Part shown: positions 15,764 through 23,115 of the stretch, piece after piece | Layout of the letters: every line of letters starts with the position of its first letter | Numbering within the stretch: the first letter of the stretch is position 1 | Source of the DNA: a virus | DNA length: 39,799 nucleotides | IMG/VR virus record: IMGVR_UViG_3300031787_000313 | Location: 1 to 39,799 of that record | Direction: 5' to 3' (one strand) | The notes under the pieces: generated by a model | Databases searched by the model: none | What the model was told of the DNA's origin: nothing | The model's input: only the letters and a program-made list of their open reading frames with translations | Position numbers and translations under genes: made by a program

Positions 15764-16477
15764 TTGGGACTAAAGCAAATCATTAAAAACCAAAAAATCC
15801 TGCAATCCGGTGCTGTAGATGCAGAGCTTGTACTACCAGGCGAGCCTCTCATCTATAGTATCAAGTACACGGTCGGGTCTAGAACTCGATCGGTACAATT
15901 TTTTCGTGATATGAAGTGGAAATCTCTGCTTAAGTCTTTTTTCCGCTCTTATTACAAAACCCACACACCAGTTGTGGTAATCGTGCGATTCTATGTGACT
16001 CCTCCACAGAACGCTAATATCAAGCTGAATGACCTCCGGAGCGATACCGTCCCTGCAGTCTATTCTTATGAATTGTGCGATTACCTTCTTTCTTTTTTAG
16101 AGATGCTTCACCACGTTCTCATCAACTCCTACCGTCAAGTCGTTAAAATCGACGTGCAAAAGTTTTACAGCTCGAATCCGAGAACTGTTTTTCAATTCAT
16201 GAAATGGGACCAATATGTCTACTTACAAAATCACAATACCGTACACACCAAAAGCAAAGGGGTCGTGGAGGCTAGGAAGACACGGAACATACAACCCGAG
16301 TTGCAAGGGAATGCTGAAAACGAAGTTGTTTGTGAAGAAACACCTAGAAAAAAACAACCTCCCACTTCTGACAGGGCCTCTACTTGTGATAGCGCACTAT
16401 CGGATTCCTGCTCCAAAAGCTCTATCAGCAAGAAAGCGAGCGCTCCAAAACCTCTTCCCGCATATAAAAAAGCCTGA
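15764..16477 (+). CDS. Conserved-looking phage protein, possibly RusA-related, running into rusA
   Basis: The frame is open from a GTG at 15716, but the best ribosome site (AAGGTGG, 15753-15759) serves a TTG at 15764, giving about 237 residues. Residues up to about 150 look well folded (TPVVVIVRFYVTPPQ, then SYELCDYLLSFLEMLHHVLINSYRQVVKIDV). The PVVVIVRFYVTPP strand and FLEMLHHVLINSYRQV helix recall RusA-type resolvase proteins, though the key Asp residues are not evident. From 16215 on it overlaps rusA for 263 bp in another frame, where it becomes a polar Lys/Ser/Pro-rich tail. Confidence 0.55.
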   Translation: MGLKQIIKNQKILQSGAVDAELVLPGEPLIYSIKYTVGSRTRSVQFFRDMKWKSLLKSFFRSYYKTHTPVVVIVRFYVTPPQNANIKLNDLRSDTVPAVYSYELCDYLLSFLEMLHHVLINSYRQVVKIDVQKFYSSNPRTVFQFMKWDQYVYLQNHNTVHTKSKGVVEARKTRNIQPELQGNAENEVVCEETPRKKQPPTSDRASTCDSALSDSCSKSSISKKASAPKPLPAYKKA

Positions 16478-16709
16478 TGGAGATAACCTTGAAAAGTTTC
16501 TTAATGATGCTCTCAACGGAGTCTTGTGGGATGACGACGCGCGTATCACATGGCTTCTTAGAAGTAAAACACTCTGTAACTTGAACGAAGGGCAAACCAT
16601 TATCTTTGTAAAAGAACTAGAGCAGTCTGTACCAGATTATGATGCACTGCTAAACACAATCGCTGAACATATAAGAATAGAAGAGGCTGAACATGCTAAT
16701 ATCAATTAA
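16215..16709 (+). CDS. rusA: RusA-family Holliday junction resolvase
   Basis: This 164-residue protein is preceded by GGGA five bases before the ATG. It shows the RusA signature: PYTPKAKGSWRLGR near the start, HYRIPAPKALSARKR, then KKPDGDNLEKFLNDALNG and LWDDDARI, which supply the acidic residues (Asp88, Asp90, Asp106-108) that bind magnesium. RusA dimers cut four-way junctions; in phages they resolve recombination intermediates before packaging. It closes the replication/recombination block. Its start lies deep inside the preceding open frame. Confidence 0.88.
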   Translation: MSTYKITIPYTPKAKGSWRLGRHGTYNPSCKGMLKTKLFVKKHLEKNNLPLLTGPLLVIAHYRIPAPKALSARKRALQNLFPHIKKPDGDNLEKFLNDALNGVLWDDDARITWLLRSKTLCNLNEGQTIIFVKELEQSVPDYDALLNTIAEHIRIEEAEHANIN

Positions 16710-16875
16710 AGATATCCCTTCAATGGTCTATGTAGTCTTAGGAATCGACTCACATGAACACGACCAGGTTGTTGCCGTGTGCGCCTCATATGAGGAAGCA
16801 AAACGCTATTGTATGCAAACTATCAATGAGACAGAATTCTTTGATTTGTGGATCGAAAAGCACCCTGTTATGTAG
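16693..16875 (+). CDS. Small protein, 60 aa, with repeated 3' end
   Basis: This 60-residue protein overlaps rusA by 17 bp. It has a beta strand MVYVVLGI and an aspartate/histidine stretch, then a helical segment SYEEAKRYCMQ. The final 55 bases of shared sequence encode TINETEFFDLWIEKHPV and occur again at 20328-20382. No family is recognised; it resembles small phage proteins with a beta-beta-alpha start. Confidence 0.55.
   Translation: MLISIKDIPSMVYVVLGIDSHEHDQVVAVCASYEEAKRYCMQTINETEFFDLWIEKHPVM
16814..16868 (+). repeat. 55-bp perfect direct repeat, left copy
   Basis: Identical at every base to 20328-20382. It covers the end of the 60-residue gene. The 3.46 kb between the copies holds the toxin-antitoxin pair, IS982 remnant, IS66 element and the 130-residue gene. 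Confidence 0.97.
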
Positions 16876-16902
16876 ATTCTCATTTTAAAACCCAGCCTTC
16901 CA

Positions 16903-16932
16903 TTGACAAAACTATATCAATAATGGTATAAT
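16903..16932 (+). promoter_or_regulatory. Consensus promoter of the 16956 toxin-antitoxin pair
   Basis: TTGACA (16903-16908) and TATAAT (16927-16932) match the sigma-70 consensus at all 12 positions with an 18-bp spacer. Transcription would start near 16939, 17 bases before the toxin ATG. Confidence 0.85.
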
Positions 16933-16955
16933 TAAGGAAAAGACTGGATTACAAA

Positions 16956-17333
16956 ATGCCAACTAAACCGATACTTTGGGTAAGCTCTTCTAAACGCGAT
17001 CTAATGGATATGCCGTCGGATGTTATTGCTGATTTTGGATATGGACTTTATCAAGCACAGCTAGGAGAACATCCTGAGATGGCCAAAACACTTTCAGGAT
17101 TTGGAGGGGCTAATGTCGTGGAGTTGATTCAAGATCATAAAGGCGATACATTTAGAGCGGTATATACGGTTAAATTTAGTGACGCTATAGTAGTTTTACA
17201 TGCTTTTCAGAAGAAAAGTAAGCGAGGAATTGAAACTCCAAAGCAAGATATAGACCTCATACGCTCTCGCCTTAAGTTAGCAGAAGCGTTATACAAAGAT
17301 TGGAAAAACAAAGGAGGCTTATCCCATGAATAA
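16956..17333 (+). CDS. RelE/HigB-like toxin (phage-derived Gp49-like family)
   Basis: This 125-residue protein has the RelE-type order of the Gp49-like/HigB group: an N-terminal WVSSSKRDLMDMPSDVIADFGY helix pair, then FRAVYTVKFSDAIVVLHAFQKKSKRGIETP, the basic strand and loop typical of these ribosome-dependent mRNA nucleases. It precedes its antitoxin and overlaps it by 8 bp, the toxin-first order of higBA. It would cleave translated mRNA if freed from the antitoxin, and so stabilise the element that carries it. Confidence 0.85.
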   Translation: MPTKPILWVSSSKRDLMDMPSDVIADFGYGLYQAQLGEHPEMAKTLSGFGGANVVELIQDHKGDTFRAVYTVKFSDAIVVLHAFQKKSKRGIETPKQDIDLIRSRLKLAEALYKDWKNKGGLSHE

Positions 17334-17664
17334 AGAAATGAAAGAGTATGAAATTACTAGGGACAATATCTTTGCCGACCTTGGACTAGAACAGCCTGAG
17401 GAGCTTTTTACAAAAGCAAAACTGCTTCATAAAGTCGGATCTTTAATTAAAGCCAGTAAGTTAACTCAAAAAGAAGTCGCGGAGAAGCTAAACATTACAC
17501 AACCAAAAGTTTCTATGCTGGTGTCTGGACGGTTATCTGCATTTAGCACTGATACGCTGCTGCATTATCTTTCTATATTGGGTTGTGAAATACAAATCCG
17601 CGTTAAGCGTCCACGCTCGCGTACTGGAATATTCCGACATAAAGGCTTTATTGCAGTGTGTTAA
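17326..17664 (+). CDS. XRE-family antitoxin (HigA-like)
   Basis: This 112-residue protein overlaps the toxin by 8 bp and has a GGAGG ribosome site within the toxin end. Residues 40-80 form the helix-turn-helix KLTQKEVAEKLNITQPKVSML with an SGRLSAFS recognition continuation, the pattern of antitoxins paired with Gp49-like toxins. It should neutralise the toxin and repress the consensus promoter at 16903. The C-terminus (RPRSRTGIFRHKGFIAVC) is basic and longer than usual, possibly altered by the nearby transposon insertions. Confidence 0.85.
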   Translation: MNKEMKEYEITRDNIFADLGLEQPEELFTKAKLLHKVGSLIKASKLTQKEVAEKLNITQPKVSMLVSGRLSAFSTDTLLHYLSILGCEIQIRVKRPRSRTGIFRHKGFIAVC

Positions 17665-17689
17665 GGTCATAATGATAAATAATTGTGGC

Positions 17690-17850
17690 CTCTTGCACCC
17701 CTATAACGAGCGTGTTCAACTTGAGAAATGTTTTTTCAGTTGATCATTCACAGTTTCGATTACAGACCTCTTCCTTAGCAAAATCTTATCCGTTAATGAC
17801 ATCAAACGCTGTTTCATATTAGATCTTACGTTGAAAAATAACTCTAAGTT
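17690..17850 (-). pseudogene. IS982-family transposase remnant
   Basis: On the - strand the residues RSNMKQRLMSLTDKILLRK and RSVIETVNDQLK match the conserved C-terminal part of IS982 transposases. The frame then shifts near 17730, and the expected ISQVEHARYRG follows in another frame. The rest of the transposase and both ends are absent. This is an old, dead insertion. An ATG at 17997 that seems to start a longer frame is only created by the end of the neighbouring IS66 element. Confidence 0.75.
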
Positions 17851-17985
17851 ACGATTTAAAAAGGCGTGTATCGAAAAGGGGAAAAACATAACCTTAGAAA
17901 GAAGTCTATTAGAGAAACAACAAAAACGAGATTTACATAAAAAGCAATAAGCAATAGCATGAAAAATAAAACAGGCCAAGGAATG

Positions 17986-19828
17986 GTAAGTGCTCATAAA
18001 ATCGGGAAATTTAAGAGTATATGGACAAAATGGAGCTAAGCTACATTTAAGACAATGGCCAAATCGTTCACGGCATTCCGTGTAACTATCGATTGTATTC
18101 TTTCGCCAATGACCTCTCCAAGACGCGCTATTTTATTGAGACCGAGCAAACGGTCCATCAAAAAGTCGTAAAAACTAATACCAAGCCTACGACAGGTAAG
18201 ATTCAAACTGCCAAATGTATCCCACGCGCGTCGCCCAAGATTACTACGCGTACCGCCTGATATCTTACTTTTAACTTTAGCTCCACGACCGGCGATCTCA
18301 CTTAAATTATTGTGCAATGGTGTCGTTGGACGGTCTAACACAACTAAGAGCCGATTTCGCTTAGCATACGTTAAGGCAAGTCTATTATTGATGACCTGGT
18401 ACAATGAGGGTTGTTTTGGCCTAAAAAGGTCCTCAAACGATTGAGAGATTCTTATGCGTTCTAGTTCAGTAGGAGCTTCTTTATAATTTTTTAGGTCTTT
18501 ATATAGCTGCCATATCCCATCTCGCACCTTTTCAATTTCGACAGCGATTTCAGGCTGCGCAGGAACAAGTTTTCTGTAATGCCGTTCTTCGTGTATCCAG
18601 CAGAGGGAATTTTTGAATAGTTCGAATTGACCAGCATCGTCGCTATGAATGTGTAGATCACGAGGTACGCCATGCTCAATCAAACTTGCAAAAAGGCCAG
18701 CCTCAATCATTAAGCGCATTTCAGTGGCATTTAAGTAGCCAAGTTCATCAAAAAATGCTTTTTCAGGGTCCTGTGTGTTGATCACAAGGCCTTCTCGAAT
18801 ACTGAGCCTCTGAATCAGCTTTTCCGCTCCTTTGTGGACAGCCAAATAGTCGAGAGAATCCTGATTGAAGCGATACTCATTTCTACCCTGTGCCAGGATT
18901 GTCAGGAAATTGATACGACTCTTACTGTCTGTCGTTGACAAGTAGACAAAGAATTCACCGCATATCACATTCGTATAGCAGTTTTTAGCTTTGTGTCGCG
19001 TTCCGACATCATCTGTTTGAATTTGGCCAGACTCGAGTGCTGCTTTTAAAATTTCTTCCTTCTCAACATGGAAAGCGTCATGGTCTTCTGTTAGCATTTT
19101 ACTTAGCTGCCCAGCAGAAATAGCAATTTTGCAGCTACGTAATTGTTCCAAAATCAATTCTTCGGGAACACGGGATGAATGTGCTAGCTGAATCACATGC
19201 GCTCTTAATGCTGCCCCGTAGTGTCCCTGAATATGCAAAGGAAGATTTCCATGCACGAATGTTCCGTCTGGTAGTTCCCAGCGCTCCAGGAGATATCTTG
19301 TATTGAAGGCTTGATAGACGATGTCTTGAACATCATATTTAGAAGCGCCTTTGTACTTGGCTCCTTCCGGAAGATTGTCCGGTTTTAATCGCACTGTTCG
19401 TTGAAAGTTCAAGCCAGTCTTGTTTTTTCTTGGGTGCTTCCCTCTACCAGGCTTACCATCACCCTTTCCTGCAGGTCCGCTGCCCTGACCTTCAAGACGA
19501 TTAGGGGGTAATTTTGGACGAGGTGAGGTCCCTTTTAAACGCGCAATTTCATCTTTAAGAACTTGAATTTCCAATGACTGATTAGCAATGGCCTGCAAGG
19601 CCAGACTCAATTGATTCAAGACATTGGCATGCTCCTGCTGAAGTAGACTGTATTTCTGATGTAGGATGAAAAATTGATCTGATTGTGTCACTTCAATACC
19701 GTAAAAGCGATAAGAGACCGAAGGTATAACAATTAAAACTTAAAATAAAGTGTTTTGTTGTGGTTTCGCAGTTTTTTTTGCTGTCGCAAGTTCGCTATCT
19801 GCTAGGCCCACACTTTATGAGCACTTAC
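17986..19828 (-). mobile_element. Complete IS66-family insertion sequence with 8-bp target duplication
   Basis: The element is 1,843 bp. Its ends are perfect 15-bp inverted repeats, GTAAGTGCTCATAAA (17986-18000) and its complement (19814-19828), starting with the GTAA typical of IS66. Both flanks carry AAGGAATG (17978-17985 and 19829-19836), the 8-bp target duplication expected for this family. Only the large transposase is present, without the small tnpA/tnpB genes, as in the ISBst12 subgroup. Intact ends, intact gene and a perfect target duplication show a recent insertion. Confidence 0.96.
18036..19691 (-). CDS. IS66-family transposase (TnpC type)
   Basis: This 551-residue full-length transposase has an N-terminal coiled coil (QKYSLLQQEHANVLNQ to EIQVLKDEIARLKG), a Gly/Lys-rich linker with zinc-binding-like context, and the catalytic core: Asp in QTDDVGTRHKAK, Asp in HIHSDDAGQFELFK, and Glu in NLSEIAGRGAKVKSKISGG, the DDE triad. 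The C-terminus has the DTFGSLNLTCRRLG segment common in the family. It moves the surrounding element. The gene is unbroken, so the element may still be active. Confidence 0.95.
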   Translation of the reverse strand: MTQSDQFFILHQKYSLLQQEHANVLNQLSLALQAIANQSLEIQVLKDEIARLKGTSPRPKLPPNRLEGQGSGPAGKGDGKPGRGKHPRKNKTGLNFQRTVRLKPDNLPEGAKYKGASKYDVQDIVYQAFNTRYLLERWELPDGTFVHGNLPLHIQGHYGAALRAHVIQLAHSSRVPEELILEQLRSCKIAISAGQLSKMLTEDHDAFHVEKEEILKAALESGQIQTDDVGTRHKAKNCYTNVICGEFFVYLSTTDSKSRINFLTILAQGRNEYRFNQDSLDYLAVHKGAEKLIQRLSIREGLVINTQDPEKAFFDELGYLNATEMRLMIEAGLFASLIEHGVPRDLHIHSDDAGQFELFKNSLCWIHEERHYRKLVPAQPEIAVEIEKVRDGIWQLYKDLKNYKEAPTELERIRISQSFEDLFRPKQPSLYQVINNRLALTYAKRNRLLVVLDRPTTPLHNNLSEIAGRGAKVKSKISGGTRSNLGRRAWDTFGSLNLTCRRLGISFYDFLMDRLLGLNKIARLGEVIGERIQSIVTRNAVNDLAIVLNVA

Positions 19829-19864
19829 AAGGAATGAAATAAAACAACTAAACATAGGTGTCCA

Positions 19865-20257
19865 ATGAGCGCATGCCAGCCAAGTTTAATAAACTCAGAA
19901 TATCAAGACTATCTAGCCAATAATCGGTCTCCATATGTGATGTCTGAGTCTCAATATTACGCCAAAAAAGAAAAAGAACAAAACAAGACTATTTATGAGA
20001 GGATTGAGGACAAGTTTTTTGACTCAATCGAAAAGTTATTGCCTGAAAAACATAAAGTTTTCGTCGAATATCTTCGGTTAGCTTATGTGGTAAATAAATG
20101 TAGAATAAGCTTCCATCTTAGTAATCCAAAAACTGTTTACGCTGTAAGTGCTGTGTCTCTCGCAGTTTTTTTTTGCCCAAAGGCCACTACCTCCTGTTGG
20201 GACTTTTACTTTGCTGCGGCATTTCTGAATTCCGCACATTTTATTTCAAACCGATAA
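19865..20257 (+). CDS. Small C-terminally anchored protein A (paralogue of 21570-21971)
   Basis: This 130-residue protein shares an ordered set of residues with the 133-residue protein at 21570-21971: EYQxYL, then NxSPYxM(S/T)E, IEDxFF, LPxKHKxF, YLRLxY and LAVFFCP. The last is a hydrophobic segment near residue 100 that could anchor it in a membrane. The IS66 element lies only 28 bp upstream of the start, so the original promoter may be cut off. No known family; context next to a U-box-like gene suggests a host-interaction role, which is speculative. Confidence 0.7.
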   Translation: MSACQPSLINSEYQDYLANNRSPYVMSESQYYAKKEKEQNKTIYERIEDKFFDSIEKLLPEKHKVFVEYLRLAYVVNKCRISFHLSNPKTVYAVSAVSLAVFFCPKATTSCWDFYFAAAFLNSAHFISNR

Positions 20258-20290
20258 AAGCTAAAACAACCTCATTACCCCAGGAAGAAC

Positions 20291-20389
20291 ATGAATAATG
20301 GAGTCGTTGCGACTAGAGATGAAGTGTTGCAAACTATCAATGAGACAGAATTCTTTGATTTGTGGATCGAAAAGCACCCTGTGTTATAG
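20291..20389 (+). CDS. 32-codon fragment ending in the repeated peptide
   Basis: ATG at 20291 follows AGGAAG and opens 32 codons (MNNGVVATRDEVLQ, then the repeated TINETEFFDLWIEKHPV, then Leu and stop). The second half is the 55-bp repeat read in the same frame as in the 60-residue gene at 16693. It looks like a truncated or rearranged copy of that gene that kept a ribosome site. It may be translated, but it could equally be a recombination scar. Confidence 0.45.
   Translation: MNNGVVATRDEVLQTINETEFFDLWIEKHPVL
20328..20382 (+). repeat. 55-bp perfect direct repeat, right copy
   Basis: Every base matches 16814-16868; flanking bases differ on both sides. It marks the right border of a 3.5-kb accessory segment. 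Confidence 0.97.
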
Positions 20390-20429
20390 CAGGGCGCTGT
20401 GTTTAACTTTTTAGAGATCTACCACTTTT

Positions 20430-21539
20430 TTAAGGCAAATCAAGAGCCTTTCGGATTGCTTTTGTAGTTTCTCTGGCCATTTTATAGTTACCCTTAATTG
20501 AGAAAACGTCATCACCTAGCTTGTTAATTAAGTCAGCTGTCACACTGCTATAATGGCTTCTATAGTGATCAATCAGAGCTGAGACACCTTTCAGAATTAT
20601 AGGATCTTGCTCAGGATTATGTGTTTGTAACATCTCCTCTTGTATCTCTTGGAGAGAAAGAATCACGGTTTTTGCAAACTCAGGATCGTAGACAAGCTCT
20701 TCCTTAGTATAAGGCTCGCCTCCAAATAGACAAATGGTAGAACGAATTCGCTTAACGCCTTCTTCAGTTTCCAGACGCATTTTTTGGATGCCTTCTTCAA
20801 TTTTGGCTGCTGGAAGTCCTGAAGCAAAAGTATGAACTTCTCTATACTCAGAAATCATCTTTTCTCTATCGCTTTGATAATCAGCAATTTTCTTTTCAAT
20901 TCCATCTATATGTGCTTCAATCGCTGCTTTTTCAAAAGGTTGGGCTCTTTTAAGGTCATAAGGAGAAAAAACAGGGTACTCTGGAATATCCCAAGTGATG
21001 CGGCACACAAAATCCAGGATACGATTTTCGTGTTTTGGATTAATATGCTGCCCATAACTTTTAAAAAAGGCCACAAATAATTCATATTGCTCTTTAGTTC
21101 TTTGTTTCTTAAATAAGCTATATTCTGTTGTGTCTTTGATTACAGCAATTATGTGCTCTTTCTCCATATGCAACCCTCTATGGTAGCAGATGAGTGCTCC
21201 AACGGTACCTCCAACCGCGGCTCCAGCTCCAGCTCCGCCTAAAACTCCCGGGCCATTCGCTGCAATTCCGCCCACAGCACCTCCTACGACACCTCCTAGT
21301 AAAGTACACGCTCCTAGAGTTTTTAAGATTTCATTATGATTTAGTTTCATGCATCTTAAATAGACGATAGATTTATCAACAGGAGGAAGTTGCTGAAAGT
21401 AACCAAGCTCAGAAAACCTTTGCTTTATTCTTTCTTTTCTATCTGAAATAAAAGGAAGAGAGCAATTCTCAACGGCCCCACGTCCTTGATACGTTTCCAA
21501 TAATTGTTCCCTTGAAGCATCTATTGATGAGCTATTCAT
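20430..21539 (-). CDS. Membrane-associated protein with a U-box-like segment (effector candidate)
   Basis: This 369-residue protein starts after a GAGGAAA ribosome site. Residues 76-117 are a glycine-zipper hydrophobic region (GGVVGGAVGGIAANGPG, then GAGAGAAVGGTVGAL), able to insert in membranes. Residues about 175-212 read FVCRITWDIPEYPVFSPYD, then FEKAAIEAHI, which follows the U-box pattern (C-x-IT-x-xI/M-x-x-PV...A-I). U-box proteins are E3 ubiquitin ligases, made by several amoeba-dwelling bacteria as secreted effectors. The remainder is charged and helical. The U-box call is by eye and tentative. It is co-transcribed with the upstream 133-residue gene (30 bp between them). Confidence 0.65.
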   Translation of the reverse strand: MNSSSIDASREQLLETYQGRGAVENCSLPFISDRKERIKQRFSELGYFQQLPPVDKSIVYLRCMKLNHNEILKTLGACTLLGGVVGGAVGGIAANGPGVLGGAGAGAAVGGTVGALICYHRGLHMEKEHIIAVIKDTTEYSLFKKQRTKEQYELFVAFFKSYGQHINPKHENRILDFVCRITWDIPEYPVFSPYDLKRAQPFEKAAIEAHIDGIEKKIADYQSDREKMISEYREVHTFASGLPAAKIEEGIQKMRLETEEGVKRIRSTICLFGGEPYTKEELVYDPEFAKTVILSLQEIQEEMLQTHNPEQDPIILKGVSALIDHYRSHYSSVTADLINKLGDDVFSIKGNYKMARETTKAIRKALDLP

Positions 21540-21569
21540 GTTTTTCCTCGTTCAATTCTGGTTTAAGGT

Positions 21570-21971
21570 CTAGTTTTGTTGATGAGCGACTGAATTCATA
21601 GATGGCATATAGCGCGAAAGCTCCACAAACGAACCATTGAGCTGCGGGCAAAAAAAAACTGCTAAATACCCAAGGGTGGCGACTGCTACACACTTAGATA
21701 CAGTAGGGTGAGATTCAATTTCGTTCTTAGTGACGATGTAAGATAGCCTTAAATATAAGGCAAATGCTTTGTGTTTTTTAGGAAGTATATTTTGTATGCC
21801 TCCAAAAAAGGCGTCTTCTATTTTTTCTAAGGTGGTTCTGTTTTTAAATTCCCACTTTTCTTCTAAAAACTCTGTCTCCGTCATTTGATAAGGAGATTTG
21901 TTGGTTCTTAAATACTCCTGGTATTCAGCGCTTGCCCCCTGTTGTGCAGCGCCATGTGCTGGTGATGTCAT
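21570..21971 (-). CDS. Small C-terminally anchored protein B (paralogue of 19865-20257)
   Basis: This 133-residue protein follows a GGAGGGGG ribosome site. It shares EYQEYL, NKSPYQMTE, IEDAFF, LPKKHKAF, YLRLSYIV and LAVFFCP with the 130-residue protein at 19865. A hydrophobic stretch (CVAVATLGYLAVFFC) could be a membrane anchor. It is first in a two-gene operon with the U-box-like gene. The two paralogues now bracket that gene in opposite orientation, indicating duplication. Confidence 0.72.
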   Translation of the reverse strand: MTSPAHGAAQQGASAEYQEYLRTNKSPYQMTETEFLEEKWEFKNRTTLEKIEDAFFGGIQNILPKKHKAFALYLRLSYIVTKNEIESHPTVSKCVAVATLGYLAVFFCPQLNGSFVELSRYMPSMNSVAHQQN

Positions 21972-22062
21972 TTAGCCCCCTCCATTTTTTTGTTAAGGTT
22001 CTTGTATCCCTAGGCTTCTTTTACTCTCATTTTTCTTTTTTTCGTATTTTTAAAACAACCAC

Positions 22063-22078
22063 AAAAATAGCTATTTTT
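22063..22078. promoter_or_regulatory. 16-bp perfect palindrome upstream of the effector-like operon
   Basis: AAAAATAGCTATTTTT lies 92 bp upstream of the 21971 start, in a T-rich 169-bp noncoding stretch between that gene and the 19-residue reading frame. It may be an operator or, with the following T's, a weak + strand terminator. Confidence 0.4.
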
Positions 22079-22140
22079 TAGCTGCTTTATCTGAAAAAGC
22101 CTTACCTCGCTATTTTAGATAGTAATTCACACAAACATTA

Positions 22141-22200
22141 CTACGTATCAATTGTCATGTAGATAGCTATCATAAAGATAACCGCTGCTAAAATGTGCAT
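22141..22200 (-). CDS. 19-residue hydrophobic micropeptide
   Basis: The reading frame begins at ATG 22200 with a perfect AAGGAGG four bases upstream, next to the end of the recombinase gene. Its product MHILAAVIFMIAIYMTIDT is almost entirely hydrophobic, long enough to span or lie in a membrane. The unusually strong ribosome site is the main reason to think it is translated. It could be a leader peptide, a small membrane toxin or a lysis-associated peptide; nothing in the sequence decides. Confidence 0.45.
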   Translation of the reverse strand: MHILAAVIFMIAIYMTIDT

Positions 22201-22209
22201 AATGCCTCC

Positions 22210-23115
22210 TTAATTTTCTTCTTGGCTCTTTCTTGGGTGAAACTGTCTAAACATCTCTTGCATCTTGTTGCTGGAGAGGTGCGTGTATCTTTGCGTCGAA
22301 GCAATCGAGCTATGGCCGAGCACCTCTTGAATCAAGCGAAGATCTGCGCCTTGATCGAGCAAGTGTGTTGCGCATGCATGCCTTAGAGTATGCGTTGTTA
22401 CTCCTTCGACTCCAGCTTTGTTGGCATAGTCACTCACAATTACACAGAGAAGCTGTCTGCGTAGTTTTTTTCTGAGCACCGTCAAGAACAAACATCCAGC
22501 TTTTCTTCCTCTGTACTTCTCTATGTAGGCTTGGATCGCTTTTGATGCGCTATCTGTCACTGGAATCGTGCGTGTCTTGCTTCGTTTCCCGCATTTAACC
22601 AGCACACAGTTCTCCTTAAAGTCTTCTAGCTGCAAATCACATAGCTCAGAAGCCCTTAAACCGGAAGAGTATAATAGCTCTAGTATAGCTTTGTCTCTGA
22701 CTCCAGATTCGGTTTTTGAACTAGGCATAGACAAGATTCTAGCCACTTCTTCTTGCGTAGGAACATACGGTGCTTTTAGGTTATTACGTGGGGGAGTAAT
22801 ATCCTCTGTAAGATCGAAGCCGACTAGTTTATTGCGTCTTAAGTAACGACAATAAGCGCGTATCGCCATGTAATACCTATTGATGCTAGCATCGCTTTTT
22901 CCTTTAGCTTTGCAATAGCTCAGATATTCCACGATGTGGTTTGGCTTGATTGAGGACATCCTCCGTACTTTTCTTTCATTCAAATACTGAAGAAAGTTGC
23001 CAACATCATATTTATATGCTTCAACTGTAGGTGCGCTTTTGCTTAGTGTCAGCTGTGCCAGAAACGCATTAATGCTTTCCAGCATCCAGCTTGAAATCAG
23101 GAGGCGATGTGTCAT
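22210..23115 (-). CDS. int: Tyrosine recombinase (Xer/integrase family)
   Basis: This 301-residue protein has an N-terminal core-binding domain (residues 13-95) and a catalytic domain with Arg154 (SSGLRASEL), Lys177 (CGKRSK), His242-x-x-Arg245 (HTLRHACATH), His268 (LGHSS) and the Tyr277 nucleophile (TQRYTHL). The full active site is present. Size and motif spacing fit the XerC/XerD-like branch, which resolves plasmid or chromosome dimers, or integrates phage genomes. Either use is possible here: dimer resolution for a plasmid state, or integration. The start overlaps the ribbon-helix-helix gene by 47 bp. Chlamydial plasmids also carry two such recombinases. Confidence 0.92.
   Translation of the reverse strand: MTHRLLISSWMLESINAFLAQLTLSKSAPTVEAYKYDVGNFLQYLNERKVRRMSSIKPNHIVEYLSYCKAKGKSDASINRYYMAIRAYCRYLRRNKLVGFDLTEDITPPRNNLKAPYVPTQEEVARILSMPSSKTESGVRDKAILELLYSSGLRASELCDLQLEDFKENCVLVKCGKRSKTRTIPVTDSASKAIQAYIEKYRGRKAGCLFLTVLRKKLRRQLLCVIVSDYANKAGVEGVTTHTLRHACATHLLDQGADLRLIQEVLGHSSIASTQRYTHLSSNKMQEMFRQFHPRKSQEEN

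Noticed and set aside
17716-17997. A 93-codon - strand gene
   Set aside because: Its ATG is formed by the IS66 end; only the middle part is IS982-like and the frame shifts afterwards. Treated as a pseudogene fragment.
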